A stretch of DNA of 64,000 bases from JAFEBO01 sp050730655 (GTDB lineage: Bacteria > Planctomycetota > Phycisphaerae > Phycisphaerales > UBA1924). The stretch is from assembly GCA_050730655.1 (NCBI GenBank), contig JBOHNL010000017.1:1-64000 (forward strand), given 5' to 3'. Below are positions 24,670 through 32,523 of this stretch, one piece after another. The notes beneath the pieces were generated by a model, which was not told where the DNA came from, searched no databases, and saw nothing but the letters and a program-made list of their open reading frames with translations. The position numbers and the translations under genes are program-made. Within the stretch, counting starts at the first letter, position 1, and each line of letters opens with the position of its first letter.

Positions 24670-25773
24670 TCAGGTTCCCGACGAGGCGTCCGTAATCGGT
24701 AAGACGATTGCGTCGGCGATTGAGACGGAGACGTCGCCGTCGCCGGCGCGGAGCGGTTGAGAAAGCGAGGAGAGCTGCAGGAATTTCAGGTTGGCGTCGC
24801 CGACTTGGACGTGGCCTTGTTCGACCTCGCCGAGGTATATTGCGGAAGTTAGGCGGCCGCGGAAGGTTGCGGGCTTTGACCCCAGTATGTGTATGGATTC
24901 TGGACGGATCGAAAGCAGTGATTTTGAGCCGGGAGTGGGGGGAGTAGTTCCGGCCGGGATTGTGCCGCGGAGTTCGCCGGCTGGGGTGTTCAGGGTTGCG
25001 GTGTCCGAGTCGACCGCGGTTACGGTGCCTTCGATGATGTTGGTCTCGCCCAGGAACTCGGCGACGAAGCGCGAGTGGGGGCGTTTGTAGAGGTCGGCGG
25101 GGGTGTCGAGTTGTTCGACACGGCCGGAGCGGAGGATGGCGACGCGGTCGGCCATGCTCAGGGCTTCTTTTTGGTCGTGGGTGACGTAAACGGTTGTGAT
25201 ACCGCTTTCTTTACAGATGCGACGAATTTCGGAGCGGAGCTCGAGGCGAAGCTTGGCGTCGAGGTTGCTGAGCGGCTCATCTAATAGAAGGACGTCGGGA
25301 CGGATGACGAGCGCGCGGGCGAGCGCGATGCGCTGCTGTTGGCCGCCGCTGAGCTGGTTGGGTTTGCGTTTGGCGTACTGTGACATGCGCACCGCGGCGA
25401 GCGCGTCCTCGATGCGTTTTTTGGCCTCATTTGCAGGGGTTTTTCGCACATCGAGACCAAAGGCCACGTTGGCCTCAATCGTCATGTGCGGCCAAAGCGC
25501 GTACGACTGAAAGACCATTCCAGTGTTGCGCTGATTCGGCGGCAGGTGGGTGACATCGCGCGAGCCGAAGAGGATTTGGCCGGCGGTGGGGTCGATGAAG
25601 CCGGCGATCATGCGGAGGAGAGTGGTCTTGCCGCAGCCGGAGGGACCGAGGAGGAAGAAGAGCTCGCCGGTTTCGATCTCGAGGGAGATGTTGTCGACGG
25701 CCTTGGTGGTTCCGCCGCCCCCGATGGCGGGAAATTCCTTGGTGATATTGCGGATGGAGATGGGGGTGGGCAT
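24670..25773 (-). CDS. ABC transporter ATP-binding protein (MalK/PotA/FbpC class)
   Basis: This is the ATPase of an importer of the CUT1/spermidine/iron class. Motifs: Walker A GPSGCGKTT (about 43-51), Q-loop VFQSYALWPHM, signature LSGGQQQRIALARAL, Walker B VLLLDEPLSNLDAKLR and the switch His in VTHDQKEA. A C-terminal regulatory TOBE domain follows (about 240-365: TNIIEGTVTAVD, LLSIRPESIHIL). The frame can be read from a TTG five codons upstream, but the ATG at 25773 is used here; upstream is R7 repeat DNA without a Shine-Dalgarno site. No permease or binding-protein gene is adjacent, so it may serve a transporter encoded elsewhere. Confidence 0.92.
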   Translation of the reverse strand: MPTPISIRNITKEFPAIGGGGTTKAVDNISLEIETGELFFLLGPSGCGKTTLLRMIAGFIDPTAGQILFGSRDVTHLPPNQRNTGMVFQSYALWPHMTIEANVAFGLDVRKTPANEAKKRIEDALAAVRMSQYAKRKPNQLSGGQQQRIALARALVIRPDVLLLDEPLSNLDAKLRLELRSEIRRICKESGITTVYVTHDQKEALSMADRVAILRSGRVEQLDTPADLYKRPHSRFVAEFLGETNIIEGTVTAVDSDTATLNTPAGELRGTIPAGTTPPTPGSKSLLSIRPESIHILGSKPATFRGRLTSAIYLGEVEQGHVQVGDANLKFLQLSSLSQPLRAGDGDVSVSIADAIVLPITDASSGT

Positions 25774-25779
25774 GGGAGA

Positions 25780-25820
25780 AATGGCCAAAGGGCCAAATTT
25801 TCAAAGGGCCAAAAAGGCGG
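25780..25820. repeat. R7 repeat
   Basis: AATGGCCAAAGGGCCAAA and TTTTCAAAGGGCCAAAAAGG, just upstream of the ABC ATPase start codon. Confidence 0.75.
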
Positions 25821-25825
25821 GTCAA

Positions 25826-25917
25826 ACACGGAGGACCACGGAGAACCACGAAGGAAATGCACGGAGTAAAGGCTGGAAAAGGCGCTCACCACAGAGACAC
25901 GGAGGCACAGAGGAGAG
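25826..25917. repeat. R5 CACGGAG direct-repeat cluster
   Basis: Series of CACGGAG, CCACGGAGAACCACG and CACCACAGAGACACGGAGG units in one direction, at the left edge of the TerB-BrxD-BrxHI region. Confidence 0.7.
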
Positions 25918-26040
25918 AGAAGTGGTGGGGGAGCAGAATAGCAGGAGTGAGGGAAACTGAAACTTAGGGCTTGGAGTGCTGAAGGAGACCGGGGTGCGGC
26001 GAGCGCGCAGCGACCGGATTTGGAATCTTCGATTGGTGAA

Positions 26041-26238
26041 GTGGAAAAAAGAATCGGCGGGTGCGTTTGGTGCGGGCATGACCAATCGGGCGTCATCGCG
26101 GCATGGCGCCAGCAAAATTCAATTCGGGGAGTGTGTTCGGAGTGTGGGCTGGAAACTGCGTGGCGCGATGTGTTTGTGCCGCGGTCGTGCGAGGGCGTGG
26201 TGGAACAAGCGCGCGTAGTCGTGGTGGGGATGTTTTAA
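26041..26238 (+). pseudogene. truncated zinc-ribbon protein remnant
   Basis: A GTG-initiated frame of 65 codons encodes CVWCGHDQSGVIAAWR...CSECGLETAWRDVFVP, the two-CxxC zinc-ribbon head that in Phycisphaerae is normally followed by a transmembrane domain of 150 or more residues. Here the frame stops after PRSCEGVVEQARVVVVGMF, so the membrane part is missing. It sits directly before the horizontally acquired-looking TerB cassette, whose insertion may have removed the rest. It could also be a genuine short gene. Confidence 0.45.
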
Positions 26239-26356
26239 TCGGGCGTGCCGGTGCCGGCTGCGGTGTAGGGATACGTGCGAGCGGATGCGACAAGAAATTG
26301 AATAGAATAAAGCCAGTTCTCAGAGATGTAGCGTCGGCAATATCGGGGGAGTTTGC

Positions 26357-28606
26357 GTGGTTGGCCTTTTGGTGTTGATTCTTCTGGTGGTCGCGATTGC
26401 GGTCGCGAGCCGGGAGATCGCTCGCACGCGAGCCAACACGGCCGCCGCCCATCACCGTCCATCGTCGAGCTCGTTTACGCATGTTGCCGCGGCAATCGGG
26501 AGCACGCTTCAACTTCCGGGAATTCGCACAAACGGGTGTCAGTGGCTTGGCCGCGGAACCGTTTTGCGAATTCGAGGGGTCACCATTCGAGAGCCAATGA
26601 CGTATGCGAGCCCCAAAGGGCATCGCATGGAGCACGCCACAGATCCGTCCGAGATTGTGCATGACATGCGGCCAACGCAATCCGCCGGAGCACCGGCGCG
26701 AGGAGCTTTTTGGTTCGCAAGACATGAGACAGAATGGCAGCAGGGGTATTTGAAGTGGCTCGCGTCCGGCAAAGCCGAGTTGCCGCAGCACTCCGAATTC
26801 CTCGTCACTTTTCTGAGCGGCCTCGAGCGGAGGCTGCTCGTTGACGAACTGGATCACGCGGACGTTCTTGACGAAGTCATGCGAATCGTAGATATCGCGC
26901 GAAGTCGTCCCAGAGAGGAGATTGACACGACGGTTGCAAGGCATGGATTGCAACTGCTTTGGTATTGCTTTGTGCGCTATCACGATCTCACAAGCGAGGA
27001 GCTTTTTTGGAAAGCGTGCGAGAAGACATCGACGTGGACCAATGAGACGCTGCGCCCGGCTCTTGCTTGGCTTGTTGCGACTCGAAGGGCTATTCCCGCA
27101 TCAATTGCGTTTGCGCTGACAGACATTCATCGTCCGGCGGCAGAAAATAAGCCGGCACTAAAACTCGCAGCTCTCCAAAGAAACGCCTTTGCAGAGGAGT
27201 ACCGGCGACGGTTTGGGGCGGGGCTGAGCTTGAAACCGTCGGGCAAGACTCGGCCGCTCGTTTATCGTCCTCTGAACGCGACACTTTCGAGCGCGCGATG
27301 CGACGCAGAGGATCTTGAGGCGCATCGTGAGGTCTTGTTGAAGCTCGCAGACATTCGCAGGCGGGCCAACATTGAGGTTGAGCATCCAAAGCCCGCAAGT
27401 ATTGAAAGGCCGGTTGTTAGCCCGAGTCAGTTCCCAGTGTTTCGGCCGCAAGCGCCGGATCGAAAGCCAGACGCTGTTACGCCAATATGGAAGATCGTCG
27501 AAGAATGTTCGCCAGCTCTTGGAAGCGGCAGTGAATGTCTGGTCCCCGTGAAGAAGCTGGCGAAATCGGTCTTGGGAGCCGACCGCGCGAGACTTTCTCT
27601 CGGTGAGAGTTTGGTGATCGCAAAGGCAACAGAAGATGCCGGGTTCGCTATTGAACCCGACGCCCGCTTGACGAATAAGGCGTACAGCGTTTCAGAAACC
27701 GCAGCCGTGTTTTCGCGGATCGACGGTGGCCAAACAGATACAGCCCGCTACACAACCGCCCGAGCAATTGCAACGTTGTGCATCTCGGTCGCGATGACAG
27801 ACGGTGTCGCGCAGCCGAGCGAGACTGCGGGTATTTGCGACGGGATTGCAAAGATGCTGGGGCTTCCGGCTCACGAAACGCGTCGGCTTGAAGCGCTCGT
27901 TGCAGTCCTGCTTGTCAGTCGTATCGAAACGGCGACAGTCGGTTCAAAGCTTCGAGATTCCATTCCACTGGACTTGCGGGCGCGGATCGGAAGATTTCTT
28001 GTTGCCATTGCAGCGACTGAAGGAATCTCTCAGCAGGAGCAGGCGAAGCTGCGGTCGTGCTTTCGGCAACTGGGCCTTCCGTCGGCTCTTCTCACCGAGA
28101 CCATTGCCGAACTGTCGGCGGGCAACCACGACGACATGGTTGTTATCGACGCGGGCGACAAGGACGCAGATCGTGGCGAGAGAATTCCCCCCAGACAGAG
28201 CGGCCTGCGTTTGAACATGGACGCGATTGGTCGAATTATGACCGAAACGCAAGAAGTGAGCCGCCTCCTGGCCAATGCGATGGCGGAGACGGAAGAGGAA
28301 GCCGAAAGGTCGTCGGGTGCGTCGTCGCTTGCGTTGCCTGAAGCGGCGGTGCCGGAGATTGACACGACGGCGTCGGCGGTTCCGGCAATCGAAAAGCATC
28401 CGCCAGCGGCTCTGGAACCGTTTTTCTCGGAACTTTGCGCTCGCGACAGATGGAGCAGCGAAGAAGCGAGAAATGCCGCGTCTCGCCACGGCTTGATGTT
28501 GGGAGGGACGATCGAGTCGATCAACGAGTGGGCGTTTGATGCATTGGGCGGGCTGCTAATCGAAGAAGTTGACGGCGGCTTCGAGATCAACACAAATTTG
28601 CTATAA
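26357..28606 (+). CDS. TerB_N-TerB-TerB_C domain protein with N-terminal membrane anchor
   Basis: The 749-residue protein starts at a GTG with GGGGGAG just upstream. A single transmembrane helix (VGLLVLILLVVAIAVA) is followed by a linker and TerB_N (about 115-330: WFARHETEWQQGYLKW, FLVTFLSGLERRLLVDEL, RHGLQLLWYCF). A TerB-like helical domain comes next (about 470-580: ATLCISVAMTDGVAQPSET...ICDGIAKMLGL), then TerB_C (about 625-749: FFSELCARDRWSSEEARNAA, GTIESINEWAFDALGG, ending EVDGGFEINTNLL). TerB-family domains bind metal or sense stress at membranes. It is first in a three-gene operon with a BrxD-like ATPase and a BrxHI/Lhr-like helicase, so it probably is the membrane sensor or scaffold of a DNA-processing defence system. 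Confidence 0.85.
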   Translation: MVGLLVLILLVVAIAVASREIARTRANTAAAHHRPSSSSFTHVAAAIGSTLQLPGIRTNGCQWLGRGTVLRIRGVTIREPMTYASPKGHRMEHATDPSEIVHDMRPTQSAGAPARGAFWFARHETEWQQGYLKWLASGKAELPQHSEFLVTFLSGLERRLLVDELDHADVLDEVMRIVDIARSRPREEIDTTVARHGLQLLWYCFVRYHDLTSEELFWKACEKTSTWTNETLRPALAWLVATRRAIPASIAFALTDIHRPAAENKPALKLAALQRNAFAEEYRRRFGAGLSLKPSGKTRPLVYRPLNATLSSARCDAEDLEAHREVLLKLADIRRRANIEVEHPKPASIERPVVSPSQFPVFRPQAPDRKPDAVTPIWKIVEECSPALGSGSECLVPVKKLAKSVLGADRARLSLGESLVIAKATEDAGFAIEPDARLTNKAYSVSETAAVFSRIDGGQTDTARYTTARAIATLCISVAMTDGVAQPSETAGICDGIAKMLGLPAHETRRLEALVAVLLVSRIETATVGSKLRDSIPLDLRARIGRFLVAIAATEGISQQEQAKLRSCFRQLGLPSALLTETIAELSAGNHDDMVVIDAGDKDADRGERIPPRQSGLRLNMDAIGRIMTETQEVSRLLANAMAETEEEAERSSGASSLALPEAAVPEIDTTASAVPAIEKHPPAALEPFFSELCARDRWSSEEARNAASRHGLMLGGTIESINEWAFDALGGLLIEEVDGGFEINTNLL

Positions 28607-28615
28607 ACTGCGAAC

Positions 28616-29968
28616 ATGACAGTTCCCATTAAGGACAAAGAGCGGTCGGCGATCCTCAATTCTTTGGGCGCCGGGGTTGTTCCTGCGATCGGTATCCATC
28701 ACATACAAGTTGGCCGGCGAGCGGAAGTGGCGGCGCTTTTGCAAGATCTGGAGCGTGTCGAACAGGGCGCCGCGGCGGTCCGATTTGTCGTGGGAAGATT
28801 TGGTTCTGGCAAGAGCTTCTTCTTGAGCGTAATGCGCACGGTGGCGCTTGAGCGCAAGCTTGTCGTTGCAAAGGCGGACATCACAACGGATAGGCGCTTG
28901 AGTGGAGGCAGTGGTGTCGCGCGAGCTCTCTATACGGAACTCATGAGCAACCTTGCCACCCGGACAAAGCCGGAAGGCGGCGCGCTCAACAACCTGATCG
29001 AGCGGTGGGTATCCGATATTTCGTTTGAAGTCACGAATGCGGGTGGAACGGCCGAGACGGTTGAAGCCCGAATCATTGAATTGCTGCGACCGCTGCAGGA
29101 CCTTGTCAGCGGCTACGACTTTGCGAAAGTGCTTGCAACGTACTACCGCGGATTCGCGGAGCAAAAACCGGAACTTCAAGCCGCTGCGGTCCGATGGTTG
29201 CGGGGCGAGTACTCAAACAAGACGGAGGCGCGAAAGGAACTTGATGTTCGCTCGATTATTGAGGACGACTCTGTCTATGAGTATCTGAAACTCATGGCGG
29301 CATTCGTGCGGATCGCGGGCTACAAGGGACTGATGGTGTGCTTCGATGAGTTGGTTGTGCTTTCACACCGGCTCAACAACAAGACCGCTCGGGATCGAAA
29401 CTACGAAGCGATCTTGCGGATCTTGAATGACTGCCTGCAGGGATCGGTTGAAGGGCTTGGCGTGATCTTCGCGGCGACCGATGCGTGCCTTACAGACACG
29501 CGTCGAGGACTGTTCAGCTACGAGGCATTGGCAACGCGTCTCGCACCCAATCGGTTTGCCGTTGGCAATCTGATCGACATGAACGGGCCGGTCTTGACGC
29601 TCCAGAGCCTCACCCCCGAGGACTGCTTTGTGCTACTGACAAACGTGCGAAGAGTGTTCGCGAAAGGGAAGGACGAAAAAACCATTTTGCCGGACGAAGG
29701 GATTGTTGCGTATCTCGAAAGTTGCGAGAAGCGAATGGGAGCGAAGTACTTTCAGACGCCGCGGGAGACGATCAAGGATTTTGTCGGCCTGCTGCGAATC
29801 GTGACAGAGAACGCGGGGATCAACTGGAAGCAGGTTGTGTCGGAAATCCGGACAACGGAGACCGCAGGCGACGAAGAGTTCGGCCTTGATGAAGATCAGG
29901 CACCGATTCCTGCGAAAGTTGCTTCGCGTTCTGGTCGCGGAAACGACGACGACCTTATTTCCATCTGA
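28616..29968 (+). CDS. BrxD-like ATP-binding protein (DUF2791)
   Basis: The 450-residue P-loop protein has Walker A GRFGSGKSFFLSV (about 60-72) preceded by HIQVGRRAEVAALLQDLERVEQG, the typical BrxD/DUF2791 entry sequence, a Walker B-like strand LMVCFDELVVL (about 239-249) and a sensor segment GLGVIFAATDACL. The TLQSLTPEDCFVLLTNVRRVF and PRETIKDFVGLLRI blocks near the C-terminus also fit BrxD. In type 2 BREX this ATPase accompanies BrxHI. It begins ten bases after the TerB gene and is followed after four bases by the helicase. Confidence 0.85.
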   Translation: MTVPIKDKERSAILNSLGAGVVPAIGIHHIQVGRRAEVAALLQDLERVEQGAAAVRFVVGRFGSGKSFFLSVMRTVALERKLVVAKADITTDRRLSGGSGVARALYTELMSNLATRTKPEGGALNNLIERWVSDISFEVTNAGGTAETVEARIIELLRPLQDLVSGYDFAKVLATYYRGFAEQKPELQAAAVRWLRGEYSNKTEARKELDVRSIIEDDSVYEYLKLMAAFVRIAGYKGLMVCFDELVVLSHRLNNKTARDRNYEAILRILNDCLQGSVEGLGVIFAATDACLTDTRRGLFSYEALATRLAPNRFAVGNLIDMNGPVLTLQSLTPEDCFVLLTNVRRVFAKGKDEKTILPDEGIVAYLESCEKRMGAKYFQTPRETIKDFVGLLRIVTENAGINWKQVVSEIRTTETAGDEEFGLDEDQAPIPAKVASRSGRGNDDDLISI

Positions 29969-29972
29969 AATC

Positions 29973-32240
29973 ATGGGGGAATCGGGACACAATTCTGAAA
30001 CGAGCTCGGGTTCCCACGGCGCCTTCGATCTGCTCGCGCCCGGCATTCAGGAACAACTCTACCGAATGAAGTGGGGATTGCTGCGGCCCATTCAAGTTGA
30101 CGCGATTCGCGCGTATGCAGAACCAGGTTCGCATCTCCTGATCATGGCCGAGACGGCGGGGGGGAAAACAGAAGCCGCATTTCTGCCGATTCTCTCTTCG
30201 ATCAGCGCCGAGCCGATCGGATCGATACGAGCGATGTATGTGGGACCGCTAAAGGCGCTGATCAATGATCAATTTGGACGTCTAGAAGAACTTTGTTCGT
30301 ACATCGAAATGCCGGTGACTAAATGGCACGGAGATGCGTCAGACGGCAAGAAAAAGGCGATTCTCAAGAGCCCTGGCGGCGTCCTGTTGATAACGCCGGA
30401 ATCCCTCGAGTCCATGCTGATCAATCGAACGGCGATGCTTCAGGATCTGTTCGGCGGGCTTCGCGCGATTGTGATTGACGAACTTCATTCGTTTCTCGAC
30501 AGTGAACGCGGACTGCATCTGGCGAGTTTGCTTTCACGGCTTCGGCGATTTCGCCTGGAGTCTGAGCCCGAGTGGCGCATGGTCGGTCTTTCGGCGACGA
30601 TCGGCGATATCGATGTTGCGCGGCGATACCTGTCTCGCGACGACGCCGACCGCGTCGTCGTCGTGACGTCTCCGTCGGAACACAAGGAGATTCGAATTTC
30701 ATTGCGGGGGTATAACGCCGCAGATTTCAAGACCGTTGAGCGGAGCGACAGCGACGAGGCGAAAGAGGACGAGCGCCAGCATGACGAGACGGAACTCGGG
30801 GTCATGCGAAAGATTGCCGGCGATCTGGTTGATCATTGTGTTGGCGAAGCCAATCTAGTGTTTGCGAATCGCAAAGCGAACATAGAGCTCTACGCCGATT
30901 TGGCAAACGAAATTTGCCGCGCGGAGGGAAGCGCGGAAACCTTTGTCGTTCACCACGGGTCGTTGGCGAAGGAGGTTCGCGAAGATACAGAGTTGCGGAT
31001 GAAATCGGGACAGAAACTGACGACGATGTGCTCAAGCACACTCGAAATGGGAATTGACATCGGCTCCGTCCACACGGTCGGCCAGATTGACGCGCCGTTC
31101 TCCGTAGCATCGCTCAAACAGCGGATGGGACGGAGCGGTCGACGAGATTCAGAACCACGACGACTGCGGATGTACATTGAATACGGAGAAGAGGGCAAAG
31201 ACGCCCTGAGCCGATTACCGCTCGACCTGCTGCAAGCGATCGCAACGGTCGAACTCATGATTTCGAAATGGGTTGAACCACCGGCTCCTGCCAAGCGTGA
31301 TTTCAGCACGCTTACCCAACAAACGATTAGTGTGACGGCGGAATTCGGAGAGATTTCCGCATCAGACTTGTACGCAGTCTTGTGCGACAGCGGTCCGTTC
31401 AGAAGTCTTGACAAGAAATTGTTTGGAGCGCTTCTTCGGCAACTTCGAAGCGAAGATGTTGTCGAGATCAGCAACGAGCAGAGAGTGATTCTGGGGCTTG
31501 AGGGGGAGCGGATTCGGTCTAAGTATGATTTTTACGCGGCGTTCGCAACGCCGGTTGAATACGAAGTGATTGCGGGCGATCGACCAATTGGATCGCTGCC
31601 GGTTGGAGTATTGACGAAGCCGGGTCAACATGTTGTTCTTGCGGCGAAGCGATGGGAAGTGGTTGATATAGACGACAAGAAACGGGTGCTATATGTTCGC
31701 CCAACGAGAAAGCGGAAGGCTCCGGGGTTTGACGGCACAGCAGGGGAAGTGCATCCGCGGGTTCGCGAGGAAATGCGAAGGCTGCTCACAACGGATTCTG
31801 ACGTGCGCTACCTAAACGACTCGGCGCGATCCGCGCTCGAACGAGCCAGAAAGCTTGCGCGGGAGAACGGCCTGGCAAAGAGGGCTTTGCTTCCCATTGG
31901 TGAGGGGCAGACGCTGTGGATGACTTGGACGGGCACGCGAGCACAGCAAACTCTCAGTGCGATGCTCGAGATTATGGGGATCGGCGGACCTTCAAAAGAC
32001 ACGACTGTAACGGACGTTTCAATCGCCTGTAAAATGCCGCCGGATGAACTGCATCAGCGACTCGCTGACGCCGAGAAAATCCTGCAGGACGATCGGGAGC
32101 TCGCGGGGCGCGTTGGTTTCTCCAAGAACAGAAAGTACGATCATCTACTCAACGACGAGATACTTCTCGAAGCCGCGAGGGTGGACGGCTTGGACGCAAC
32201 GACGGCGCGTGAGGTTGTGCGAGAGACCCGCAAAAAGTAA
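29973..32240 (+). CDS. BrxHI/Lhr-like DEAD/DEAH-box helicase
   Basis: The 755-residue superfamily 2 helicase shows the Q-motif region LLRPIQVDAI, motif I AETAGGKTEAAF (59-70), motif Ia YVGPLKALIND, motif II IVIDELHSF (DELH box), motif III GLSATIGDI, motif IV LVFANRK, motif V STLEMGIDIG and motif VI QRMGRSGRRD. The C-terminal 300 residues follow an Lhr-like winged-helix and beta-rich layout ending in a DNA-binding-like tail. The ATG at 29973 is four bases after the BrxD-like stop codon. Together with BrxD this matches the BrxD-BrxHI pair of type 2 BREX, but no PglX, PglZ, PglY or PglW gene is near. Confidence 0.87.
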   Translation: MGESGHNSETSSGSHGAFDLLAPGIQEQLYRMKWGLLRPIQVDAIRAYAEPGSHLLIMAETAGGKTEAAFLPILSSISAEPIGSIRAMYVGPLKALINDQFGRLEELCSYIEMPVTKWHGDASDGKKKAILKSPGGVLLITPESLESMLINRTAMLQDLFGGLRAIVIDELHSFLDSERGLHLASLLSRLRRFRLESEPEWRMVGLSATIGDIDVARRYLSRDDADRVVVVTSPSEHKEIRISLRGYNAADFKTVERSDSDEAKEDERQHDETELGVMRKIAGDLVDHCVGEANLVFANRKANIELYADLANEICRAEGSAETFVVHHGSLAKEVREDTELRMKSGQKLTTMCSSTLEMGIDIGSVHTVGQIDAPFSVASLKQRMGRSGRRDSEPRRLRMYIEYGEEGKDALSRLPLDLLQAIATVELMISKWVEPPAPAKRDFSTLTQQTISVTAEFGEISASDLYAVLCDSGPFRSLDKKLFGALLRQLRSEDVVEISNEQRVILGLEGERIRSKYDFYAAFATPVEYEVIAGDRPIGSLPVGVLTKPGQHVVLAAKRWEVVDIDDKKRVLYVRPTRKRKAPGFDGTAGEVHPRVREEMRRLLTTDSDVRYLNDSARSALERARKLARENGLAKRALLPIGEGQTLWMTWTGTRAQQTLSAMLEIMGIGGPSKDTTVTDVSIACKMPPDELHQRLADAEKILQDDRELAGRVGFSKNRKYDHLLNDEILLEAARVDGLDATTAREVVRETRKK

Positions 32241-32252
32241 AAACGCTGGATT

Positions 32253-32288
32253 TGTGTCTGCTTCGCCGACAGGGATTCAGGAAGTGGA
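32253..32288. repeat. R3 hairpin repeat, reverse orientation
   Basis: TGTGTCTGC-TTC-GCCGACA then GGGATTCAGGAAGTGG, an inverted R3 unit right behind the helicase gene; it marks the right edge of the cassette. Confidence 0.7.
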
Positions 32289-32523
32289 TTGAGCGAGGGG
32301 AATATAAGACCTGGTAGGCCGCGGGCAAGCGCGTGCTGGCGACGAAGGAATAGCCCGCCTACATCGATTCAACCCCGCGAAAGGCTCGGCGAAATGAATC
32401 GTTTCTCATTGGATTTCGGACGACAGTCTCATCCTGCCGGATGAACTTACGGGTGCATGTCGTGGGCGCGCTCCAAATACGGGGGAGGCTCATACATTCG
32501 AAGTTCTTCGAAAGGAAATATGC

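Noticed and set aside
26357..32240. Complete BREX system
   Set aside because: Only BrxD-like and BrxHI-like proteins are present; PglX methylase, PglZ phosphatase, PglW and PglY were not found in the window.
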